From Streptomyces sp. NBC_01262 (GTDB taxonomy: Bacteria; Actinomycetota; Actinomycetes; Streptomycetales; Streptomycetaceae), in the NCBI RefSeq assembly GCF_036226365.1, contig NZ_CP108462.1:496001-560000 (forward strand): 64,000 bases of DNA, given 5' to 3'. The notes under the pieces were generated by a model. It made no database searches. It had not been told where the DNA came from and saw only the letters and a program-made list of their open reading frames with translations. Below, piece by piece: positions 16,469 through 24,958 of this stretch (its first letter is position 1; each line of letters starts with the position of its first letter). The translations under genes were made by a program, and so were the position numbers.

Positions 16469-17095
16469 ATGGCGAAGCGCACCTACCGTTCGAAGGTCCG
16501 GACCGTCGCGGCGGGACAGACGCATACCGCCATCCTCCGAGCCGCAGAAGAACTGTTCGCCGAGTCGGGGTACGCCAGGGCCACGGTCTCCGCCATCGCG
16601 GACCGGGCGGGGGTCGCACTGAACACCGTGTACACGAGCGTCGGAGGCAAGCCGGCACTGGTGGAGGCGCTGGCACGGGAGGGCACGGAGGACGAGGGGA
16701 TCCAGACCGCGCTCGCCGCCCTGCTGGCCACGACAGACGGCGCGGAAGTCCTGCGCCTGACGGCCGAGAGCACCGGCGAGATCACACGCCGCCATGAACG
16801 CGTCCTGAACTTCCTGCGCGACAACGCGACCGCCGATCCTGCGGTGGCCGCTGCGGCCGAACACGCCGTCGAGCGTTACCGCGAGCGGCTGGCCGTCATC
16901 GCCGACCACCTGGTGGCCCTGCGAGCGGTCCGCCTGGACGCGGTCCGAACCGAGCAGATCCTCTGGTTCTACTTCGGCCAGGGGGCCTGGAGGACCGTCC
17001 GCGAGTTCGGCTGGGGCTGGGCGGACGGCGGCGTCTGGCTGGCCGCACAGGCAGCCGCCGCCCTACTGCGCACACCCACGGACGACGGCGGCTGA
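16469..17095 (+). CDS. TetR/AcrR-family regulator (divergent from hemerythrin)
   Basis: 208 residues. The N-terminal helix-turn-helix reads HTAILRAAEELFAESGYARA, TVSAIADRAGVALNTVYTSV, GGKPALVEA, which is a complete TetR DNA-binding domain. The helical C-terminal domain is ligand-specific and unassigned. AGGGG precedes the ATG at 16469. Its stop is followed within 2 bp by an IS5 remnant, so the 3' end may have been trimmed by insertion. It probably represses itself and the hemerythrin gene through the dyad at 16418-16448. Confidence 0.87.
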   Translation: MAKRTYRSKVRTVAAGQTHTAILRAAEELFAESGYARATVSAIADRAGVALNTVYTSVGGKPALVEALAREGTEDEGIQTALAALLATTDGAEVLRLTAESTGEITRRHERVLNFLRDNATADPAVAAAAEHAVERYRERLAVIADHLVALRAVRLDAVRTEQILWFYFGQGAWRTVREFGWGWADGGVWLAAQAAAALLRTPTDDGG

Positions 17096-17096
17096 C

Positions 17097-17509
17097 CACC
17101 CGCATCGATGCCCTGCGTGCTGCTGGGCACCGCGTGCGCGGTCTTGACGCTCTGGGCGTCGATGACACAGGCGGTCGGCTCGGCAGGGCGTTCCACCTGC
17201 TCACGGACCGTCCGGCGCAGGTGGACGCCGAGCTTCTCGATCGTGCCGTCGGCGGTCCAGGAACTGAAGCAGGAGAAGACGGTGGTGTGCGGCGGGAAGT
17301 CGCGCGGAAGGTAGCGCCGGGGGATGCCGGTGTGGTTCACGTAGAGGATCGCGTTCATGACTTCGCGCAGGTCGGCGCCCTGACCGCCCAGTCCGAGCGA
17401 GGTCTTCTGCCGCTCGACCCTCCAAGCCGTCAAGGTCGGCTCCCATCAGGACCCAGCGGGCATCGGACAGGTCGCTGAGGTAGGCGCTGCGGCGCAGCTC
17501 ACTGGTCAT
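17097..17509 (-). pseudogene. IS5-family transposase remnant
   Basis: The reverse strand starts MTSELRRSAYLSDLSDARWV near 17509. After a frameshift near 17430 it continues TAWRVERQKTSLGLGGQGAD, LREVMNAILYVNHTGIPRRY, LPRDFPPHTTVFSCFSSW and ends at VIDAQSVKTAHAV ... GIDAG. This is the N-terminal DUF4096-containing half of Streptomyces IS5/IS112-type transposases. The catalytic C-terminal half is absent. Confidence 0.8.
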
Positions 17510-17802
17510 AAGTCCACTGACTCACGGTGCACTTGGCAGCGAAATCGCTCGTTCGTGTGAGATGAAAGCCACTTACACGGTCATCCTCGAAGCAGACAGG
17601 AGCTATCAGGCTGGAAGAGGGTGAAACATACACCCCGGCACACCTGAACAGCCCACCACGCGCACACGGAACCTACCAACCACGTACGAGTCCGTGCCTT
17701 GAGGGTGTCCGGTCCAGCCCCGGAAGCGCCAGGGCTGGGTGTTGTGGATCGGCGGGACCGCTACGGCCGCGGAGACCAGCGTATCCAGGGTCGTTACGTC
17801 GA
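17510..17802. other. Non-coding gap
   Basis: Nearly 300 bp after the IS5 remnant with no recognisable gene. Base composition is somewhat less GC-rich around 17540-17690. I see no clear repeat or promoter. Confidence 0.35.
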
Positions 17803-18066
17803 CTGACCCTTCCCCGGCACCCCGTCGCCGTCCTCCTCGCGGCAGCCGCCAGCCTCAGCGCATGCGGTGAACGCACCGACCACGCCATGCCCGCCGATCG
17901 GACGGCCGCGACGATGGTCCCCGGCTGGCCGGCGGCAGCCCACGGCCCGCCGCTGTACACGCCCTCCTGCGCGTCCGCCCGCGAGGCGCTCAACAAGCTC
18001 CTGGCTCGGATCAGCAACCGGACGGCGCCCAGCGGCAGAGTCTGGACTTGCCAGTCCAATTTTTGA
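17803..18066 (+). pseudogene. Lipoprotein-like fragment without a normal start codon
   Basis: A plus-strand frame ending at 18066 encodes a hydrophobic stretch followed by a lipobox-like cysteine (RHPVAVLLAAAASLSACGER) and a short polar tail rich in Ala/Pro. This looks like a secreted lipoprotein signal. No ATG, GTG or TTG lies in frame between about 17700 and the hydrophobic segment (only CTG at 17803), so it is either a remnant or starts unconventionally. The family is unknown. Confidence 0.3.
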
Positions 18067-18091
18067 AGCTCATGCTGACATCCGCAGCAGA

Positions 18092-18107
18092 TGGACCGCA
18101 CGGTCCA
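18092..18107. promoter_or_regulatory. TGGAC-N6-GTCCA palindrome upstream of SnoaL gene
   Basis: TGGACCGCACGGTCCA is a perfect 6-4-6 palindrome 68 bp before the SnoaL-like start. It matches the TGGAC-N6-GTCCA frame of the site at 26476-26491, between a TetR gene and an SDR gene. The same TetR protein may act at both. Confidence 0.5.
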
Positions 18108-18175
18108 CTCTGCTCGGTTGCCCGAACCACCACGGTCGGCCTCAGGCCTAGATCCCGACCCGCAAGGAGACACCC

Positions 18176-18634
18176 ATGAACGACGTCGAACACCTGAGCG
18201 CGATCGAGGACCTGCGCCGTCTGATGGCGCGTTACGTCCGCTACGCCGACCACAAGCGTTGGCAGGACCTGGCCGGCTTGTTCACCCCGGACGGCACCTT
18301 CACCCCGCACAAGCCCGACGGCTCGGTCTGGCTGCGGATGAACGGTCGCGAGGAGATCGCCGCCACCATCGGCGGGAGCAACGGCCCCGACGACGTACTC
18401 ATCCACCACCTCTTCTCCGACGAGATCGACATCCAGTCGACGACCAGCGCCCGCGGCACCTGGTCGATGGAGGACATCATCACCCGCCCCGAGGGCGCCG
18501 AGATCAACCCGGACTTCCCGTTCAAGGGCATGCACGGCTTCGGCCACTACCACGCCCGTTTCGTGAAGACCGATGGCGCCTGGTACATCGCCGAACTCAA
18601 GCAGACCCGCCTGCGCCTGGACTTCACCCACTGA
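18176..18634 (+). CDS. SnoaL/NTF2-like domain protein
   Basis: 152 residues with the small alpha+beta barrel pattern of the SnoaL-like group: IEDLRRLMARYVRYADHKRW, QDLAGLFTPDGTF, GREEIAATI, GTWSMEDII, GHYHARFVKTDGAWYIAELK. Members are hydratases, isomerases, dehydratases or ligand-binding proteins, so the reaction is not readable. AAGGAG lies 8 nt before the ATG. A terminator follows at 18642. It probably belongs to the same catabolic or redox set as the epoxide hydrolase downstream. Confidence 0.8.
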   Translation: MNDVEHLSAIEDLRRLMARYVRYADHKRWQDLAGLFTPDGTFTPHKPDGSVWLRMNGREEIAATIGGSNGPDDVLIHHLFSDEIDIQSTTSARGTWSMEDIITRPEGAEINPDFPFKGMHGFGHYHARFVKTDGAWYIAELKQTRLRLDFTH

Positions 18635-18641
18635 CACCGCG

Positions 18642-18657
18642 GTGCCCGCGCGGGCAC
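18642..18657 (+). terminator. GC hairpin after SnoaL gene
   Basis: GTGCCCGC-GCGGGCAC is a perfect 16-bp palindrome starting 8 bp after the stop codon. There is no T-run, as is usual for Streptomyces terminators. Confidence 0.45.
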
Positions 18658-18768
18658 TCGCACCTCCTTCATTGCCCCGAAGCCCCCTTTCGTATCGAGG
18701 CCGAGGAGTGGCGACCACCGTCCAGGCGCAGTTCGCTCCCGCCCGCACAACCACTTGAGGAGAACCTC

Positions 18769-19274
18769 ATGTCTCTCCTGCGTTTCGACGGCAGGACCGT
18801 CGTCACCGGAGCCGGCCGTGGACTCGGCTGCGCGCACGCGGCTCGTTCGCGTCCCGGGGCGCCCGGGGCGTAGTTGCCCGCACCGCGTTCGATGCCTTCG
18901 GCGACGTAGACGCCCTCGTCAACAACGCCGCTGTCGTCCGGTTCGCTCCCTTTCCCGATGAGAAGCAGAACGCCCTCGACCTCATCCTCTGCAACATCGT
19001 CGTCAGCACCACCGCTCCCAGTGCCTTCACCGCGATGGCAGCCGAGGCGCTCGTCGGGCAGGGCGACGTCGCCGACCATCTCCAGCAGGAGATGCCCCCG
19101 GAGCTCGTCTCGCCCGTTGGCCTGTTTCCCGCCCACGAGACGAGCCCTGCGAACGGGGTGATCCTCGATGCCGGCGGCAGCCGGGTCGGCGCCCACGTCG
19201 TGGGTTCCACACTCGGAATCCTCGACCGAGATTTCACTCCGGATACGTCGAACTCCCCGACGGCAACAGCCTGA
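18769..19274 (+). pseudogene. Decayed short-chain dehydrogenase/reductase
   Basis: GAGGAGAACCTC and an ATG at 18769 start MSLLRFDGRTVVTGAGRGLG, a proper SDR cofactor-binding start. The frame stops at 18872. Beyond it, in other frames, are AFGDVDALVNNAAVVRF and, nearer the end, LVSPVGLFPAHETSPANGVI, resembling the tail of MaoC-type hydroxyacyl-CoA dehydrogenases. The catalytic Tyr-x3-Lys segment is missing. Frameshifts and internal deletions make it non-functional. Confidence 0.75.
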
Positions 19275-19407
19275 TCGGCCCTGGGAAGACGACGAAGAGC
19301 CTGGGCCGGGAAAGGCTTCGCCCCAGTCCGGCCGAGGACGCAGCCATCCAGCGAACAGCGGACGGCTGCAAACCCTCTTTCACCCCCTATGAGAAGGAAG
19401 CACGACC

Positions 19408-20643
19408 GTGAGCAACGATTCCAAGCGCCCCGCGCTCGAACCGTACAAGATCGATGTCCCCCAGGGTGTCCTGGATGACCTCAAGGACCGCCTGAAGAAG
19501 ACCCGCTTCTTCGACGACCTGGACAACGAGGAGGAGTACTACGGTCTGAGCACCGCCTACCTCAAGCCGCTCGTGGAGTACTGGGCGGACGGGTTCGAAT
19601 GGCGTGCGCAGGAGAAGCGGCTGAACTCCTACAACCAGCACAAGGTCGAGATCGACGGCGCACCGGTGCACTTCGTCCACGAGCACGGCAAGGGCCCGGA
19701 CACAGTCCCGATCATGGTCCTGCACGGCTGGCCCTGGCCCGGCGAGTTCAGCCTCCCTGTCGTCGGACCACTGACGAACCCCGTCGCCCACGGCAGCGAC
19801 GCAGCCGACTCGTTCGACGTGGTCGTGCCGAACCTGCCGGGATTCGCCTGGTCCACCCCCCTCGCCAGGGGTGACCTGAACTACTGGAAGATCGCCGACA
19901 TCCTGCACAAGCTGATGACCGAGACGCTGGGCTACGAGAGGTACGCCGTAGCGGGCTCCGACTACGGCGCCCTGGTCGCAAGCGCGCTCGGCCACAAGTA
20001 CGCCGACAGCATCATCGGCCTGCACTACGGCCACGACCTGCCCCCGGGCATGTTCGGCAACGAACGGTTCTGGGACCTGACCGACGGCGCCAAGATCCCC
20101 GAGGACGCCACGCCGGATCTGCGGGCCGGCATGGAGAACCTCGTCAAGACCTACGTCTCCCACGTCACGGCCCACATGCTGGACGCGTCGACCCTCACCC
20201 ACGGTCTGAACGACTCCCCCATCGGCATGCTGGCCTGGCTGCTGCAGCGGTGGAAGAAGTGGAGCGACAAGAACGGCGACTTCGAGAAGGCCTTCCCCCG
20301 CGACTTCGTCCTCACCCAGGCCACCACCTTCTGGGTGACCGAGTCCATCGGCACCTCCATCCGCATGTACCGCAACGCGGTGCGCTACCCGTGGGTGCCC
20401 TCGCACGACCGTCAGCCGACAGTCGAGCCCCCGGCCGGCTTCACCTTCCTCCTCGGTGACGCCTACCCGCCCGGCGTCCGCACCATCGAGGAGCGCATCG
20501 CCGCCTTCGAGAGCGGCCCCACCCGCGGCGCCTTCAACCCGATCAATGTCAACGCCCACGAGAAGGGCGGCCACTTCGTGCACTACGAAAACACCGAAGC
20601 CTTCGTCACCGACCTCCGAGCGACCTTCCGGAAACTCCGCTGA
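19408..20643 (+). CDS. Epoxide hydrolase (alpha/beta hydrolase, EHN domain)
   Basis: 411 residues. The N-terminal EHN domain reads PYKIDVPQGVLDDLKDRLKK, TRFFDD. Then come the oxyanion motif LHGWPWPGEF (HGWP), the nucleophile Asp in VAGSDYGALVAS and the catalytic His in EKGGHFVHYEN near the C-terminus. This matches microsomal-type epoxide hydrolases that open epoxides to diols. The GTG start has GAAGGAAG upstream and fits the domain start. A strong hairpin follows at 20657. The natural epoxide is unknown. Confidence 0.9.
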   Translation: MSNDSKRPALEPYKIDVPQGVLDDLKDRLKKTRFFDDLDNEEEYYGLSTAYLKPLVEYWADGFEWRAQEKRLNSYNQHKVEIDGAPVHFVHEHGKGPDTVPIMVLHGWPWPGEFSLPVVGPLTNPVAHGSDAADSFDVVVPNLPGFAWSTPLARGDLNYWKIADILHKLMTETLGYERYAVAGSDYGALVASALGHKYADSIIGLHYGHDLPPGMFGNERFWDLTDGAKIPEDATPDLRAGMENLVKTYVSHVTAHMLDASTLTHGLNDSPIGMLAWLLQRWKKWSDKNGDFEKAFPRDFVLTQATTFWVTESIGTSIRMYRNAVRYPWVPSHDRQPTVEPPAGFTFLLGDAYPPGVRTIEERIAAFESGPTRGAFNPINVNAHEKGGHFVHYENTEAFVTDLRATFRKLR

Positions 20644-20656
20644 CCCTGCGGCCGCC

Positions 20657-20691
20657 GGGCCTCCTGCTCCGAGCCCCGGAGCAGGAGGCCC
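20657..20691 (+). terminator. Terminator of the epoxide hydrolase gene
   Basis: GGGCCTCCTGCTCC (20657-20670) is perfectly inverted at 20678-20691 with a 7-nt loop, 14 bp after the stop. The 14-bp GC stem is a typical Streptomyces terminator. Confidence 0.7.
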
Positions 20692-20771
20692 GCCTATGCT
20701 TCATAGACCGCATCGACCACCACACCGGTTCGAAGTCAACGAGTGGCACACGCTCCTTACCGAAGGCGGCC

Positions 20772-21605
20772 TCAAGACCCGGCCGCGTCTCTGCCGTTGG
20801 CGTCAAGCGCCCGCCGCTCCTCGGCTGCGCGGGCCGAGCGTACGAAAGCGGTGACGGCCGGGCTGGACGGTCCCTCAGGCCACGCCAGGGCAAGACGCGT
20901 GGACGGCAGGTCCGACACCGGCACTGCGGACACCTCGGAGGAGATCCGTTCGGCAGCTCCCGAACCCACGACGGTGACCAGGCGCCCGAGCACGACCCGG
21001 TCGACGATCTCGTCGAGCCCGATGGTCGGGCACTCGGACTCGAAGTTCGCGTCCTGGCCGAGTTCGGCGACCGTCACCACAGTGCGCCGGGCCAGTGGAT
21101 GGCTACGCGGGACCAGCGCGAAGGGCGCCTCCTCAGTCAGGTCGGCGGTGCGCAGCCCGGTGAGATCGTCGGTGCCGATGCACAGCAGCGCGATATCGGC
21201 CCTGCCGTCCCTGAGGGCGGCCGGGCGGTCGTGAGTGAAGACGACGTCGTAGCTGCCGACCTCGAAGGAGCGGACCAGATCGGCGATCAGCCCGGACGCG
21301 GTGCCGGGACGTACCGCCATCACCAGCCGACCGGGCTGCTGCACGCGCTGGGCTCGGCGCACGGCCGCGTCGAGCGAGTCGAGCAGCCGTCGGCTTTCGC
21401 CCAGAAACACGGCACCTGCGTCGGTGAGCGCAACACGGCGGCTGCTGCGCTCCAGCAGCCGCACCCCCATCCGGCGCTCCAGGCGGCTGATCGCGCGCGA
21501 CAGCGGGGGCTGGGTCATGCCCAGGCGTTCCGCGGCCTTTCCGAAGTGCAGCTCCTCGGCGACCGCGACGAAATAGTCGAGTTCGCGGGTCTCCAAACGA
21601 TCCAT
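20772..21605 (-). CDS. LysR-family transcriptional regulator
   Basis: 277 residues. The helix-turn-helix reads LETRELDYFVAVAEELHFGK, AAERLGMTQPPLSRAISRLE, RRMGVRLLERSSRRVALTDA. The remainder is a periplasmic-binding-protein-like effector domain. It is divergent from the SnoaL/oxidoreductase pair, its likely target. In the 95-bp gap AGGGT (21612-21616) is inverted as ACCCT (21633-21637), a possible operator. The ATG at 21605 starts at the usual family N-terminus. Confidence 0.9.
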   Translation of the reverse strand: MDRLETRELDYFVAVAEELHFGKAAERLGMTQPPLSRAISRLERRMGVRLLERSSRRVALTDAGAVFLGESRRLLDSLDAAVRRAQRVQQPGRLVMAVRPGTASGLIADLVRSFEVGSYDVVFTHDRPAALRDGRADIALLCIGTDDLTGLRTADLTEEAPFALVPRSHPLARRTVVTVAELGQDANFESECPTIGLDEIVDRVVLGRLVTVVGSGAAERISSEVSAVPVSDLPSTRLALAWPEGPSSPAVTAFVRSARAAEERRALDANGRDAAGS

Positions 21606-21700
21606 ACCTTCAGGGTATCGTCCCTTGCCGGAACCCTCATAGCTCTGGCCCGTTCCCGGTGGTCCACTCGAAACAGGAACACGAGAGGAACGTGCGAACC

Positions 21701-22189
21701 ATGAGCGACGAGCGCAGGGTCCAGGAGGTCCTGGCACGCTATGTACGCGCCACCGACCGACGCGACGGCAAGAGCCAGGGCACCCTTTTCACCGACGACG
21801 CGACCGTGCAGGTCTTCACCAAGACCGGACACGACGCCTACGAGCCGCTCAGCGAGCCGATCATCGGCAGCGCGGGCGTGGAGTACGCGGTCGACAACTT
21901 CATGGCGCCGCACCCCGAGGGCGGCTCCAGTCACCACACCACGTCGGACCACATCATCGAGGTCGACGGCGACCGGGCGCACATGAACGCCCAGTTCGTG
22001 GTCTTCGAGGTCCGCGCAACGGCCCGCCCGGCAGGCGGCTGGCCCGAGGGCGCCTTCGGTGCCCAGGGCACGGTGCGGCCCATCGAGTCCGGCTACTACG
22101 ACACCGACCTGCGCCGCATCGACGGCGAGTGGAAGATCATCCGGCACCGTGTCCTGATGGACATGCCGATCGCGATCCCGGGGGCCTGA
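21701..22189 (+). CDS. SnoaL-like nuclear transport factor 2-fold protein
   Basis: 162 residues: VQEVLARYVRATDRRDGKSQ, GTLFTDDATVQVFT, HHTTSDHIIEVDGDRAHMNA, DTDLRRIDGEWKIIRHRV. This is the polyketide-cyclase/SnoaL fold with an unassigned reaction. The ATG at 21701 with GAGAGG upstream is preferred over the in-frame ATG at 21659. The quinone oxidoreductase gene starts 3 bp after its stop, so the two are co-translated and probably act in one pathway under the divergent LysR protein. Confidence 0.82.
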   Translation: MSDERRVQEVLARYVRATDRRDGKSQGTLFTDDATVQVFTKTGHDAYEPLSEPIIGSAGVEYAVDNFMAPHPEGGSSHHTTSDHIIEVDGDRAHMNAQFVVFEVRATARPAGGWPEGAFGAQGTVRPIESGYYDTDLRRIDGEWKIIRHRVLMDMPIAIPGA

Positions 22190-22192
22190 GCG

Positions 22193-23116
22193 GTGAAAGC
22201 CGTTGTGTACCGCCGTTACGGCGGACCGGAAGTCCTTGAGCTCACCGAGCTGCCCGAGCCGAAGACCCACGTGGACTCGGTGCTGATCCGGGTCAGGGCC
22301 GCCGGACTGAACCGCGCGGACGCCGCCATCCAGGCCGGGGCGCTGGACAGCGCCGTGGAGACGTTCTTCCCGGTGGTGCCCGGCTGGGACATCGCCGGTG
22401 TGGTGGAGCACTCCGGGCCCGGAGCACCGGAGTTCGCGCCCGGCGACGAGGTGATCGCGTACATCCGCAGCGACGTGCAGCGCGCGCACGGCGGCTTCGC
22501 CGAACTGGTCTCCGCGGACGTGCGCACCGTCGCGCACAAGCCGAGCACCCTGTCCTTCACCGAAGCCGCGGGACTACCTCTGGCCGCGCTCACCGCCTAC
22601 CAGGGCGTGGTGCACGCACTCGCGGTGCAGCAGGGCGAGAGCGTCCTCGTGCACGGGGCCGCCGGCGGCGTGGGCTCCGTCGCCGTGCAGATCGCCCTGG
22701 CCCAGGGCGCCCGCGTCATCGGTGTGGGCTCAGCCGACGATCACGACTACCTGCGCACGCTTGGCGCCCAAGCGGTCGCGTACGGCGAAGGCCTGACCGA
22801 CCAGGTGCTCAGCCTGGTCCCGAACGGTGTGGACGCGGTGTTCGACACGATCGGCGGCGGTACCCTCGCCGCGTCGGCCGGGGCCGCACGGCCTGGTGGC
22901 AGGCTGGCGTCCATCGCCGAACCGGGCGTCCCCGGCTCCACGGACGTCTTCGCCCGCATGGACCGCGCGGACCTCACCGCGGTCACAGCGCTGGCCGAGA
23001 CCGGCCTGCTCACCGTACGCGTCGGCGCGGTCTTCCCCCTGGAGAAAGCCGCCGAGGCACAGCGCGCCTTCGCCACCGGAAACATCACCGGCAAAGTCGT
23101 CCTCGAGACAGGCTGA
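22193..23116 (+). CDS. Quinone oxidoreductase-like NADP-dependent MDR protein
   Basis: 307 residues of the zinc-free medium-chain dehydrogenase family. MKAVVYRRYGGPEVLELTEL and LIRVRAAGLNRADAAIQAG are the GroES-like start. GESVLVHGAAGGVGSVAVQI is the NADPH-binding Rossmann motif (AxxGxxG). PLEKAAEAQRAFATGNITGK is the family tail. No structural-zinc Cys cluster is present. It probably reduces quinones or enones. GTG start; coupled to the preceding SnoaL gene. Confidence 0.88.
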   Translation: MKAVVYRRYGGPEVLELTELPEPKTHVDSVLIRVRAAGLNRADAAIQAGALDSAVETFFPVVPGWDIAGVVEHSGPGAPEFAPGDEVIAYIRSDVQRAHGGFAELVSADVRTVAHKPSTLSFTEAAGLPLAALTAYQGVVHALAVQQGESVLVHGAAGGVGSVAVQIALAQGARVIGVGSADDHDYLRTLGAQAVAYGEGLTDQVLSLVPNGVDAVFDTIGGGTLAASAGAARPGGRLASIAEPGVPGSTDVFARMDRADLTAVTALAETGLLTVRVGAVFPLEKAAEAQRAFATGNITGKVVLETG

Positions 23117-23189
23117 GCCACCGGCTGGGCTTGATCCGTTGGCGGACATCTGAAATCAGGGGTTCGTCCCCGGGAGGATGTCCATCATG

Positions 23190-23300
23190 GAGGGCATGGG
23201 AACAAGAAGCCTCGGTCGCCGCCGGCTTCGGCGTCGGGACGAGCACAGTGGGCAGGTACGTGGCCGAAACCGTCGAGATCCTGGCGGCCCTTGCGGCAGA
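23190..23300 (+). pseudogene. Transposase helix-turn-helix fragment (IS5/DDE type)
   Basis: The plus strand encodes WEQEASVAAGFGVGTSTVGR, YVAETVEILAALA, the DNA-binding segment at the start of Streptomyces IS5-family DDE transposases (LAAGFGVGTTTVYRYV-like). Both ends are missing. It is a scar between the QOR gene and the HxlR regulator. Confidence 0.6.
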
Positions 23301-23381
23301 CCTCGCGACTGCCGTCCGGGCTGCACGGGGTGACCATCCAGGTCATCGCCGACCTATCACCGCACTCGTCCTCTGTTGTCG

Positions 23382-23792
23382 TTACTGGTCGGTCTTGCGG
23401 GTGTCGTAGCGTGCTCGCGCCTCGTCGACCTCGTCGGTCTTGTCGGCGGCCCAGTCGCGTACCTGGGACAGCAGGGCGTACAGGCCCTGCCCGAGCGGGG
23501 TCAGCTCGTAGTCGACACGTACGGGCACGGTCGGTGTGACCGTCCGTTCCACCATGCCGTCGCGCTCCAGCATGCGCAGGGTCTGGGTGAGCATCTTCTG
23601 GCTGACGCCCGGGATCTCGCGGCTGATGTGGCTGTACCGCATCGCGTCGCCGTACGACCCGAGGGTGCACATCGTCAGGCTGACCCACCGGTTGCTGATC
23701 GTCGAGAGCAACGCCACCGCGGGACAGTCATGCATGTACGCCTCGTACGTGCCGGGCTCGATCCGGCGCGCCGACTTCGCCGTGGTGGTCAT
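23382..23792 (-). CDS. HxlR-family transcriptional regulator
   Basis: 136 residues with the HxlR winged helix: NRWVSLTMCTLGSYGDAMRY, SHISREIPGVSQKMLTQTLR, MLERDGMVERTV. A cysteine near residue 23 in YMHDCPAVALL is in the position used for redox or electrophile sensing in HypR/QorR-type members. It is divergent from the NADP-dependent oxidoreductase at 23903, the classic target arrangement (QorR/QorA-like), with a small palindrome between. Confidence 0.88.
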   Translation of the reverse strand: MTTTAKSARRIEPGTYEAYMHDCPAVALLSTISNRWVSLTMCTLGSYGDAMRYSHISREIPGVSQKMLTQTLRMLERDGMVERTVTPTVPVRVDYELTPLGQGLYALLSQVRDWAADKTDEVDEARARYDTRKTDQ

Positions 23793-23825
23793 CCGTCTCT
23801 CCCGTCAGGAGCGCAACGCACTAAA

Positions 23826-23837
23826 AAGTACCTACTT
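23826..23837. promoter_or_regulatory. HxlR-type operator candidate
   Basis: AAGTA-CC-TACTT is a perfect palindrome in a locally AT-rich stretch 34 bp upstream of the HxlR ATG and 66 bp upstream of the oxidoreductase. GTAC/ACTT-type dyads are usual for HxlR-family sites. Confidence 0.6.
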
Positions 23838-23902
23838 CCGAATCGATCGTAACCCACCTAGCGTCTGTAGCGTTCGAATTCACAAACGGAAGAACGAAGA
23901 TC

Positions 23903-24823
23903 ATGAGAGCAGTTGTTTACCGGTCCGTCGGCGCGCCGGACGTCATCGAAGTGGCAGACATCGACCTGCCCGAGCCGGGCATGTTCGAGATACGGATCAA
24001 GGTGGATGCCGCCGCCCTCAACCCGGCTGATGTGGCGGCCTGGAGCGGTCTGTTTCCGGCTCCCGCGCAGGGCAGTCACTTCGGGCTGGGCTGGGACGTG
24101 GCAGGCACAGTCGACGCCGTAGGCCCCGGCGCGGCGTGGGAGGTCGGTACGCCCGTGATCGCGATCGTGCAGGGGGCGACCGGTGTCGTGCGGGCCCAGG
24201 CAGAGTACACGATCGTGCCCAGTAACACCCTGGCCCACGCGCCGACCGGGATCGACGCCGTGCACGCGTCCACCATCCCGTTGAACGGCCTGACCGCCGC
24301 GCAATCGGTGGAGCTTCTCGGCCTCGGTGAAGGGCAGAGCGTCTTCATTACGGGCGCGGCTGGTGCGGTCGGCGGCTACGCCGTGCAACTGGCCAAGCGA
24401 CGCAAGCTGACGGTGATCGCCAGCGATTTCGCCGACGACGAGAGCTTCGTCACCAGCGTCCTGGGCGCCGACGCCTTCGTGCCCGCGAGTGACGACCCCG
24501 CCGCAGCGGTACGCCGGCTCCACCCGCTCGGAGTCGACGCCGTGCTGGACACCACCACGCTTGGCGTCATCGCAGCAGTCAGGAACGGCGGAACCTTCGT
24601 CACCACCCGGATGGATGCCCTGCCGCAGGCGGAGCGCGACATCCGGGTAAGGCTGACCCAGGTCTCCCCCGACGCAGCGATGCTCACCACCCTCTCCGAC
24701 CTCGCCGCCTCAGGCGCGCTCGCCCTTCGGGTCGCCCGGACGTATCCACTGGAAGAGGCGGCGCAGGCCCACGGACGCCTCGCGGAGGGCGGCCTGCGAG
24801 GCCGGCTCGTCCTCACACCCTGA
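23903..24823 (+). CDS. NADP-dependent oxidoreductase (QOR-like MDR)
   Basis: 306 residues. MRAVVYRSVGAPDVIEVADI and IRIKVDAAALNPADVAAWSG form the GroES-like domain, and GEGQSVFITGAAGAVGGYAV the Rossmann nucleotide loop. Zinc ligands are absent. The C-terminus (YPLEEAAQAHGRLAEGGLRG) is typical. It probably detoxifies quinones or electrophiles and is controlled by the divergent HxlR protein. The ATG has GGAAGAACGAAG upstream. A terminator follows at 24865. Confidence 0.88.
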   Translation: MRAVVYRSVGAPDVIEVADIDLPEPGMFEIRIKVDAAALNPADVAAWSGLFPAPAQGSHFGLGWDVAGTVDAVGPGAAWEVGTPVIAIVQGATGVVRAQAEYTIVPSNTLAHAPTGIDAVHASTIPLNGLTAAQSVELLGLGEGQSVFITGAAGAVGGYAVQLAKRRKLTVIASDFADDESFVTSVLGADAFVPASDDPAAAVRRLHPLGVDAVLDTTTLGVIAAVRNGGTFVTTRMDALPQAERDIRVRLTQVSPDAAMLTTLSDLAASGALALRVARTYPLEEAAQAHGRLAEGGLRGRLVLTP

Positions 24824-24864
24824 CCACTCGGTACAAGGGCAGATCCGGCCGACGAGCTCGGGCC

Positions 24865-24904
24865 GGCCGCCTGCTTCGGCCAAAGTCGACCGGAGCAGGC
24901 GGCC
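24865..24904 (+). terminator. Terminator of the oxidoreductase gene
   Basis: GGCCGCCTGCT (24865-24875) is inverted as AGCAGGCGGCC (24894-24904), and the stem continues inward through TCGG/CCGG with one G-U pair. It lies about 40 bp after the stop. Confidence 0.65.
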
Positions 24905-24958
24905 GTCCCGGGCCCGCCCGGGCGGCTCATTGCAGAGCACCCACGAAGGAGGACAATC

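Noticed and set aside
17673..18173. Minus-strand frame of 166 codons in the gap before the SnoaL gene
   Set aside because: No family resemblance, no ribosome site, and it crosses the palindrome at 18092.
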